From Deltaproteobacteria bacterium UBA2385 (lineage in GTDB: Bacteria; Myxococcota_A; UBA796; UBA2385): a DNA stretch of 17,716 nucleotides. This document shows positions 5,986 to 15,073 of this stretch, piece by piece. Positions within the stretch are counted from its first letter, which is position 1, and each line of letters opens with the position of its first letter. The stretch is from contig DDSR01000477.1 in assembly GCA_002343455.1 (NCBI GenBank), positions 145 through 17,860 of the forward strand. Direction: 5' to 3'. The position numbers and the translations under genes are program-made. The notes beneath the pieces are model-generated. The model ran no database searches. It had not been told where the DNA came from and was given only the letters and a program-made list of their open reading frames with translations.

Positions 5986-7138
5986 CCTCGATGATCATCA
6001 CGATCGCCCTGCCGATCCTCATCCTGGGCGCAGGCGTCGCCGGCACGGCCGCCCTGGTGCTCGCCCGCCAGGCGGCCCCCCAGGCCCCCGCCGAGGCGGT
6101 CGCCCTGCCCGTCGACGTCGCCGTCGTCAGCGAGCTGCAGGCCGCCATGCGGCAGAGCGCCACCGGCACCCTGACCGCCGATCAGCAGATCGTCCTGACC
6201 CCCCAGGTCGGCGGACGGATCCAGAGCGTCAGCGCCTCGCTGCGGCCCGGCGCCCGCGTGGCCAAGGGCGAGGTGCTGGCCCGGATCGACCCGCGGGACT
6301 TCGAGAACGCCCTGACCCAGGCCGAGAGCCAGGTGGCCCAGGCGCGCGTGACCCTGGAGCTGGAGCGCAGCCGCGGCGCGGTGGCCGAGCGCGAGTGGGA
6401 CCTGGTCGGCGAGGGGCGCAGCAGCGAGCAGGCTCCCCTGGCCCTGCGTCGCCCCCAGCTCGCCAGCGCCGAGGCCGCCCTGGCCAGCGCCGAGGCCACC
6501 CTGGCCACCGCCCGGCTGAACCTGGAGCGGGCCACCCTGCGGGCCCCCTTCGACGCCCTGGTCCTGAGCGAGAGCGTCGACGTGGGCCAGGTGGTCGGCG
6601 CGGGCAGCAGCGTCGCCACCCTGGTCGGCGCCGAGCGGATGCGGGTCGAGCTGAAGATCCCGGTCGCCTGGCTGGCGGCCCTGGAGATCCCCGGCCTGGG
6701 CGCCGAACAGGGCTCGCCGGCGCGCATCACCCAGCTCCTGGGCGGCGAGGGCGGCCGGGTGCAGCGCGAGGGCCGGGTCAGCGGCCTGGGTGGACAGATC
6801 GATCCCGCCACCCGCACCGCCGCCCTGCACATCACGGTCGAGGACCCGCTGGGCGACGGCACGGGGCTGCCGATGCTGCCCGGCGCCTTCGTCCAGGTCG
6901 AGCTGGAGGGCCGCGGCACGCGGGCGCTGAGCCTGCCCGCCTCGGCCCTGCGGGAGGGTGAGACGGTCTGGGTGGTCGACGAGGCCTCCCGCCTCGCCCG
7001 CCGGCAGGTCAGCCTGGGCTGGCGCGAGGGCGACACCGTCTTCCTGCTCGACGGCATCGAGCCCGGCGAGCGCGCCGTCACCTCCCCCATCTCGCTGCCG
7101 CTCGAGGGCCTGGCCGTGCGCGTGGTCGAGGCGCAGCC

Positions 7139-7142
<4 letters not shown>
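5982..7142 (+). CDS. Periplasmic adaptor (membrane fusion protein) of RND efflux system
   Basis: This 386-residue AcrA/HlyD-type adaptor links the inner membrane pump to the outer membrane duct. The N-terminus (MTSMIITIALPILILGAGVAGTAALVLA) is a signal-anchor; no lipoprotein cysteine follows, so it is probably held in the membrane by this helix. Next come the first half of the barrel-sandwich (VGGRIQSVSASLRPGARVAKGEVLARIDP), then a helical hairpin (ALTQAESQVAQARVTLELER to AALASAEATLATARLNLERA). The second lipoyl half is TLRAPFDALVLSESVDVGQVVGAGS, followed by beta-barrel and membrane-proximal domains (ending near LEGLAVRVVEAQP). Both ends overlap neighbours by ATGA, giving tight stoichiometric coupling. 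The hairpin is short, as in adaptors of the AcrA/MexA type. Confidence 0.94.
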
Positions 7143-10326
<3,184 letters not shown>

Positions 10327-10327
<1 letters not shown>

Positions 10328-10481
10328 GTGAGAGTGGAGCGCGGCGGAGAGGCACCCAGTGAGAGTGGAGCGCGGTCGGCGGACCCGAAGACCGCGATCT
10401 GAGGGCCCGTGGGCCGCATTCCGTGGACCCAGAAGGGGCCCGACTCTCATTCGGTGCCTCTCCGCCGAGGCGCACTCTCAT
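10327..10481. repeat. 155-bp inverted-repeat element with 31-bp-spaced TGAGAGT motifs
   Basis: The left arm carries AGTGAGAGTGGAGCGCGG twice, at 10327-10344 and 10358-10375, exactly 31 bases apart. The right arm carries the complement ACTCTCAT twice, at 10443-10450 and 10474-10481, also 31 apart. The outer 31-base units are imperfect inverted copies sharing GGCGGAGAGGCACC (left 10341-10354; complement on the right from about 10454 to 10467). The centre has further GGGCCC palindromes. It begins at the last base of the pump gene stop codon. It could be a small non-autonomous mobile element, or a fold that ends or protects the efflux mRNA. No transposase is present. Confidence 0.6.
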
Positions 10482-10512
10482 TTGACCCGGCTCCGTCCTG
10501 TAGACTGAGTCC

Positions 10513-11346
10513 GTGCGACCCGATCCCTCGATCCCGACGCTGAACGAACGCGGCCCCGCCAGCCTCGACCCGCGCCTTCACGGGCTGGTGCGGCGGATCT
10601 GGTCGGTGCGGGCCGACCGACAGCCCGGCAGCCGCGAGCGCATCCTCTACAACGGCGCGGTGGAGCTGATCTTCGACCTCTCGGCCAACGCGCAGCGGGC
10701 TCGGATCGGCGAGGGTCCCAGCCTGACCCTGCCTCGCTGCGTGTTCAACGGGTTGAAGCTGCAGCCGCTCGACCTCGACTTCAGCGGGGCCCAACACTTC
10801 GTGGGGGTCCAGCTCGAGGCCAGCGCCTGCCAGCGGCTCTTCGCGCTGCCCGCCTCGACCCTGGTCAACCGGGTGCTCGGCGGCGAGGAGCTCGGCTTCG
10901 GCCTGCACCGGCTCCACGAGCGGCTGGCCGAGGCTCCGGGCTTCGCGCACCAGGCCGCGCTCCTGGAGGGCTGGCTGCTGCGGAGGGTCACCAGGCCGCG
11001 CCACGAGCCCCGCGCAGCCCCGGCCTACCTGCTGGCCGCCCAGGCCCGACGCCCCGAGGCGCCGACCCGCGAGGCCGCCCGCCAGCTCGGCCTCTCCGAG
11101 CGCCACCTGCGCCGCCTCTGGCTGGACTGGCAGGGCCTGGGGCCGGAGGCCTGGCTGCGCACCCGGCGCGTCACCCTGGCGCTCCAGCTCATGGACGCCC
11201 AGGCCCCGAAGCTCGCCGACCTCGCCCAGCAGGCCGGCTACAGCGACCAGGCGCACTTCAACCGCGAGTTCCGCCGGCACGCCGGCCTGAGCCCCGGGGA
11301 GTACCTGCGCCGCCGCCAGGGTCCGGTCGGCCACCTTCGGCTCTGA
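10513..11346 (+). CDS. AraC-family transcriptional regulator
   Basis: This 277-residue protein starts at GTG 10513; no ATG gives the full N-terminal domain, and the ribosome site is weak. The first 130 or so residues (LVRRIWSVRADRQPGSRERI, YNGAVELIFDL, FVGVQLEASACQRLFALPAS) match the sensory domain found in many AraC-type proteins that react to small molecules (DUF6597-like). The C-terminal 80 residues hold the two helix-turn-helix units. The first is TREAARQLGLSERHLRRLWLDW. The second is KLADLAQQAGYSDQAHFNREFRRHAGLSPGEYLRR, whose GYSDQAHFNREFRR is the AraC signature. It lies 64 bases upstream of a methyltransferase gene on the same strand and may control it. The inducer is not readable. Confidence 0.92.
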   Translation: MRPDPSIPTLNERGPASLDPRLHGLVRRIWSVRADRQPGSRERILYNGAVELIFDLSANAQRARIGEGPSLTLPRCVFNGLKLQPLDLDFSGAQHFVGVQLEASACQRLFALPASTLVNRVLGGEELGFGLHRLHERLAEAPGFAHQAALLEGWLLRRVTRPRHEPRAAPAYLLAAQARRPEAPTREAARQLGLSERHLRRLWLDWQGLGPEAWLRTRRVTLALQLMDAQAPKLADLAQQAGYSDQAHFNREFRRHAGLSPGEYLRRRQGPVGHLRL

Positions 11347-11410
11347 GTCCTGTCCGTCCTGTTCAAGGCGGGCTCCCCCAGGGCCATAGAGCAGCGGCCG
11401 GAGGTCCCCC

Positions 11411-12454
11411 ATGCTGCACCGCTTCTCCTTCCTGGAGCAGATGCTCCTTCGCTTCGACGTCCTGCCCCACCCCTTCGTCGACGCCGGCGCCAGCATGGGG
11501 CTCACCCACGCCCTGGCCGCCTCGGTCCGCCTGGGGCTGGTCGACCACCTCAGCTCCGAGCCCCAGCCTCTGGCCCGGCTCGCCCAGCGCGCGGGCCTCA
11601 GCGAGCAAGGCTCCGAGCTGGTCCTGGACTGCCTCGACGCCCTCGGCTACGTCCGGCAGGGCCCGCAGGGCTACGCCTTCACGACGCGCGGGACGAAGTT
11701 CCTGGCCCCCGACTCGCCCGAGGGCCTGCGCTACTTCATCCTCTTCAGCGACTGGATCCAGCGCGGCTACGTCGAGGACCTGGATCGGACGATCCGCGCC
11801 GGCCGCCGGACCCAGGGCACCATGCTCGACACCCTCGACGAGCGCGGCTGGGAGCTCTTCAGCCGGGCGATGATCGAGATCTCCCGCACCAACCGCGAGG
11901 AGGTGGTCGGCCTGCTCACGCTGCCCAAGGGCGCGAAGACGGTGCTCGACGTGGGCGGCTCGCATGGCCAGTACAGCATCTCCCTGTGCAAGAAGCACCC
12001 CGGCCTGAGCGCCCGGGTCCTCGACCTGCCACCGGTGCGCCGCTACATGGACGAGTGTGTACGACGCGAGGAGGCCGCAGCGATGGTGCAGTTCGTCGAA
12101 GGGGACTTCGACCGGGGCGAGCTGCCCGGCGGCAACGACGTGGTCCTGGCCTTCAACATCATCCACGGTCTGGACGTCGAAGGCAATCGTCGTCTGTTTC
12201 GCAAGGCCCACGGCGCGCTCAACCCCGGCGGCACCCTCTTCGTCCTCGACCAGATCAAGGGCACCGGCGGCAGCAGCCAGCTCTCCAAGGCGACGACCTC
12301 CTTCATGGCGCTGAACCTGCTGCACCAGGCCGGCGGACGGACCTACACCGCGGCCGAGGTCGACAGCTTCGCCCGGGAGGCCGGCTTCAAGGGCAGCTCG
12401 ATGAAGAAGCTGCGCGGACCGGGCTTCGCGGTGATCGCCTGCCCTCGGGGCTGA
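11411..12454 (+). CDS. SAM-dependent O-methyltransferase (acetylserotonin/hydroxyneurosporene OMT-like)
   Basis: This 347-residue class I methyltransferase has the layout of small-molecule O-methyltransferases of the Methyltransf_2 type. The N-terminal winged-helix dimerisation region (residues about 25-100) reads GLTHALAASVRLGLVDHLSS, LARLAQRAGLSEQGSELVLD and GYVRQGPQGYAFTTRGTKFL. The SAM-binding glycine motif is VLDVGGSHGQYSI (from residue 178). DLPPV follows, then EGDFDRGELPGGNDVVLAFN with IIHGLD, and the post-motif FRKAHGALNPGGTLFVLDQI. The ATG at 11411 follows GGAGG. It is convergent with the TIR gene, with three bases between the stops. No biosynthetic cluster surrounds it, so the substrate (a phenol, polyketide or polyene hydroxyl) is open. 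Confidence 0.88.
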   Translation: MLHRFSFLEQMLLRFDVLPHPFVDAGASMGLTHALAASVRLGLVDHLSSEPQPLARLAQRAGLSEQGSELVLDCLDALGYVRQGPQGYAFTTRGTKFLAPDSPEGLRYFILFSDWIQRGYVEDLDRTIRAGRRTQGTMLDTLDERGWELFSRAMIEISRTNREEVVGLLTLPKGAKTVLDVGGSHGQYSISLCKKHPGLSARVLDLPPVRRYMDECVRREEAAAMVQFVEGDFDRGELPGGNDVVLAFNIIHGLDVEGNRRLFRKAHGALNPGGTLFVLDQIKGTGGSSQLSKATTSFMALNLLHQAGGRTYTAAEVDSFAREAGFKGSSMKKLRGPGFAVIACPRG

Positions 12455-12457
12455 GGC

Positions 12458-13696
12458 TCACTCCGGGCCTGGCGGGATGCAGCAGAGGACCGGGGTGCTC
12501 GTCGTACACGTCTTGCCCGCCTTCGGACGGACCTGGTACGGCACGACCGGCGAGCCATTTTCCGCCGGAAAGGGGACGGCCACCAGCTCGGCCGGGGAGC
12601 ACCCGGCGGTCTGTCCATGGGTTCGAAAGGCGTAGGTGCCATCGTCCAGGCCCGGAAACCCCAGGATGAAGTAGTCCTCGGGGCTCGACAAGGTGCAGGC
12701 CGTCGCACCTTCGCGCCCGCCCTGCCTCGCGCAGCGATCGCGGTTCAGGACAGCCTGGGCTCCCCCCGGCCGCTGCGACCCGAGGCTGACCGAGCCCGCG
12801 GCGATCTCGCGCTTGCCCTTGCTCGCGGCGGCCACCCACTCCAGGGCCAGGGCCGCGGACAGCTCCCGCGCCTCGCGCAGCTCCTCGGGCAGGCCCACGT
12901 CGGCAGGGGCGATCTCCTCTGTCCCCGCGTTCGCCTGGGCGGGCGGGCAGCGCTCCTCCGTCACCACGCTCAGCTCCTCCGTCACCACGCTCACCTCGGC
13001 GGTCGGGCACTCCGGGACCACCACGGGCGCGGGGCGCGCTCCGCCCGGCAGGAGCCCCCCGACCAGGGCGAGGCTCCCCAGGCCCGCGCCGATCCCCAGG
13101 CCGGCGCCGATCCCCAGGCCCGCGCCGATTCCCAGGCCCGCGCCGGGCTGCACATCGGTCTTCTCGGCCAGCCAGCGAAGCGGAGAGGGCAGGAGGAGGA
13201 CCGGGACGGTCGAGAGGACCAGCAGGGCCGCGGCGAGGGGCCTGCGCTCCTCCTCGCGCTCGATGCCCCGCTCGCGCAGGAAGGCGTCGATGCGCTCCTC
13301 CCGCGCCGCCCCCTTCAGCCCCGACTCCCGCAGCTCGCGCTGGAGCACCAGCAGCTCGTCGGCGAGGGGCACGGCGTCGATCGCCTGCCACTCGGCCAGG
13401 GTGCTGTCCAGCGGGGTCTCGTCCAGGAGGAAGGGCAGGAGCGGCTTGCCCTGCTCGACGGCCCAGGCGATCTCACGCCGGACCCAGTCCGAGCCGGCCG
13501 AGTGGCGCCCCCACATCACCAGGACCAGCTCGCACTCGCTCATCCCTCGGCGGAGCTCGTCCCGCCAGCGCTGGCCGGCGAGGATCGTGCGCGCCGCCAG
13601 GAAGACGGGCTCGGGCTGGAGAGCCGACAGCAGGCTGTGCAGGGCCTGCACGCGGGCCTCGTCCCGGTGGCTGTAGCTGATGAAGATGCCGGGCAT
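12458..13696 (-). CDS. Membrane-anchored TIR-domain protein with glycine-zipper repeats and Cys-rich C-terminal domain
   Basis: The N-terminal 115 or so residues are a TIR domain. GIFISYSHRDEARVQALHSL is strand A and helix A. RWRDELRRGMSECELVLVMWGRHS follows, then SDWVRREIAWA with E75 at the position of the catalytic NADase glutamate. A charged helix (about 112-152, ending EREEERRP) leads to a membrane segment (about 154-176). Residues 184-217 are four GAGLGI repeats plus hydrophobic residues, possibly a second, zipper-like membrane helix. The rest (about 195 residues) carries several cysteines (CPTAE, RCPP, NRDRCARQ, ATACTLSS, TAGCSP, KTCTTS, LCCIPPG) and matches nothing I recognise. The start ATG 13694-13696 has no clear SD. 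It is the last gene after the kinase, regulator and protease. TIR proteins hydrolyse NAD+ or make cyclic ADP-ribose signals in defence; that role here is inference. Confidence 0.85.
   Translation of the reverse strand: MPGIFISYSHRDEARVQALHSLLSALQPEPVFLAARTILAGQRWRDELRRGMSECELVLVMWGRHSAGSDWVRREIAWAVEQGKPLLPFLLDETPLDSTLAEWQAIDAVPLADELLVLQRELRESGLKGAAREERIDAFLRERGIEREEERRPLAAALLVLSTVPVLLLPSPLRWLAEKTDVQPGAGLGIGAGLGIGAGLGIGAGLGSLALVGGLLPGGARPAPVVVPECPTAEVSVVTEELSVVTEERCPPAQANAGTEEIAPADVGLPEELREARELSAALALEWVAAASKGKREIAAGSVSLGSQRPGGAQAVLNRDRCARQGGREGATACTLSSPEDYFILGFPGLDDGTYAFRTHGQTAGCSPAELVAVPFPAENGSPVVPYQVRPKAGKTCTTSTPVLCCIPPGPE
12952..12993. repeat. Perfect 21-bp tandem duplication inside the TIR gene
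   Basis: GCTCCTCCGTCACCACGCTC plus A occurs twice back to back (12952-12972 and 12973-12993) with no mismatch. In the protein this duplicates the SVVTEEL/SVVTEER heptad between the zipper region and the C-terminal domain. Perfect identity points to a recent duplication. The unit is a multiple of three, so the frame is kept. Confidence 0.85.
13079..13147. repeat. 18-bp tandem repeat coding for the GAGLGI zipper
   Basis: Three full 18-base units of the type CAGGCCCGCGCCGATCCC and a partial fourth (13133-13147) follow each other with one or two changes. They encode GAGLGI repeats in the TIR protein, in a likely membrane-spanning stretch. Copy-number change by slippage would alter the length of this segment by six residues per unit without breaking the frame. 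Confidence 0.85.
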
Positions 13697-13745
13697 GACC
13701 GAGGACCGGGCTGCGGGGGAGGGTTGCCTCTACGCTACACAGAAC

Positions 13746-14615
13746 TCAGCCCCACAGCCGCAGCAGCTGCGCGAAGAAGCCGGTCAGCGTGATCATCGCG
13801 ATGTGGACCAGCACCATCGGCCAGAAGCTGCCCGCGCGCAGACAGAACCAGCCGGCGATCATGCCGCCGAAGAGGCTGCTGATCAGCTCCAGCGTGGGCT
13901 TGCCGCCGTGCAGCAGGAAGAAGGGGATGGCCGAGAGCAGGATGGCGGCCACCGGGTCCCCGCGTCGCATCAGGGCGGCCAGCAGCAGGCCGCGGAAGAG
14001 GTACTCCCAGCCGATGAAGTCGAGCAGGATGGAGAGGTGCAGCTCGCCGAAGGCGAGCCAGGACTTCCGGGCCAGCTTGCCGGTCGGGTAGAAGGCCGCC
14101 AGGCCGGGCGAGAGCAGCACCGCCGCGGCGATGCCGGGCACGAGCAGGCCCGTCAGGGCCCCCACCCGGCGGCCCCACCAGCGCAGGTCTCCCAGGCCGA
14201 GCATCCAGTCGTCGGCGGGCACGCCGACCCGCTTCAGGAGGAGGAGGAGCAGGCCGTAGAGGGAGAGCGCGGGCGCCGCGCTGAGCCCGCCGTGCTGGAG
14301 GAGCAGCTCGGGAGCGAGGGCCCGGGGGGCGAGGGCCAGCGCACAGAGCAGGACGAAGCCCGCGCCGGCGAGGCGGGCGCGGCCGCGGGCGATCAGCTCC
14401 CAGGCGGCCACGGCGGCGAGGCAAGGCACGAGGTGGACCAGCAGCCGGTAGGAGCCGCGGGCCAGGGCGGTGCCCCCCTTGGGCAGCGGGAAGTGCTCGC
14501 CCAGCAGCATGCCGAGGCAGGCCAGCACGACCGCCATGACGACCAGCGGGGCGCTGCCGGCTTCGGGAGGGCGAGGCCGGGGCAGCTCGCCGAAGAGGGC
14601 GGTGATCAGCCGCAC
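13746..14615 (-). CDS. CPBP-family intramembrane metalloprotease (CAAX protease-like)
   Basis: This 289-residue polytopic protein has about eight hydrophobic segments. The C-terminal third carries the CPBP (Abi/Rce1-like) motifs. These are WEYLFRG with E204 and R208 (the second glutamate and arginine of EExxxR; the first glutamate is tryptophan, as in a subset of the family), PFFLLHG with F232 and H236, and LVHIAMI with H271. Such proteins cleave or process membrane substrates, including prenylated proteins and bacteriocin-type peptides. The GTG start (14615) lies inside the end of the response regulator gene (10-base overlap), so it is translated from the same message. The TIR gene follows 49 bases after its stop. 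Processing of the TIR protein or another partner is possible but not shown. Confidence 0.85.
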   Translation of the reverse strand: MRLITALFGELPRPRPPEAGSAPLVVMAVVLACLGMLLGEHFPLPKGGTALARGSYRLLVHLVPCLAAVAAWELIARGRARLAGAGFVLLCALALAPRALAPELLLQHGGLSAAPALSLYGLLLLLLKRVGVPADDWMLGLGDLRWWGRRVGALTGLLVPGIAAAVLLSPGLAAFYPTGKLARKSWLAFGELHLSILLDFIGWEYLFRGLLLAALMRRGDPVAAILLSAIPFFLLHGGKPTLELISSLFGGMIAGWFCLRAGSFWPMVLVHIAMITLTGFFAQLLRLWG

Positions 14616-15073
14616 AGCTTCACCAGCGCGGCGCGGATCTCGGCGGGCCCGGCGGTGTCGGAGAGGTAGGCGACCGGCCCGTGCAGGCGGACGAGGTTCT
14701 GGAAGCGCCGCGGCTCGCCGTCGAAGTCGTAGCTCATCAGGGCCGGCAGGCGGCAGCCCTGGGAGCGCAGGGCGGCCAGGATGTAGGTGCCCTGGTTGTC
14801 CTCCAGGAAGCGGCGGGCGCGGACGGCGTCCCCGGCGAAGCGGCGCAGCAGCTCGGGGTCCTCGCCCAGCAGGCGCTCGGCGCGGTCGAAGCGCATGTCG
14901 AGGAAGAGCACGTCGAACCGCTCCCCCGCCAGGCGCTCCAGGGCCTCGGGGCCGTCGCCGGCCCGCACCAGCTCGAAGTCCTGGGAGAGGAAGCGCTCCA
15001 GGTTCGTGATGTACTCGTAGCCGTCCTCGACCACCAGCACCCGCGGAACGCTCTGTACGAGTACGTCGCTCAC
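14606..15073 (-). CDS. Single-domain response regulator (atypical receiver)
   Basis: This 155-residue protein is little more than a receiver domain, with no DNA-binding output. RVLVVEDGYEY gives the acidic pocket (E16, D17). VLFLDMRFD gives the phosphoacceptor D59. LPALMSYDF supplies the serine of the fourth strand, and VAYLSDTAGPAEIRAALVKL is the fifth strand and last helix. Two features are odd. The conserved lysine usually found in the fifth strand (KP) is replaced by SD. There is also a long insert between the third and fourth strands (about residues 63-100, DRAERLLGEDPELLRRFAGD). The start overlaps the kinase stop by four bases, and the end overlaps the protease gene. It probably takes phosphate from the kinase and acts by protein contact. 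Confidence 0.87.
   Translation of the reverse strand: MSDVLVQSVPRVLVVEDGYEYITNLERFLSQDFELVRAGDGPEALERLAGERFDVLFLDMRFDRAERLLGEDPELLRRFAGDAVRARRFLEDNQGTYILAALRSQGCRLPALMSYDFDGEPRRFQNLVRLHGPVAYLSDTAGPAEIRAALVKLCG

Noticed and set aside
10482..10506. TTGACC and TAGACT as -35 and -10 boxes before the AraC-type gene
   Set aside because: The spacing is only 13 bases, too short for a sigma-70 promoter.
11347..11410. Promoter TTCAAG ... CATAGA before the methyltransferase
   Set aside because: Only three of six matches in each box; too weak to list.
13079..13147. Possible CRISPR or other array
   Set aside because: The 18-bp units are contiguous without spacers, lie in frame inside a gene and encode a repeated peptide.
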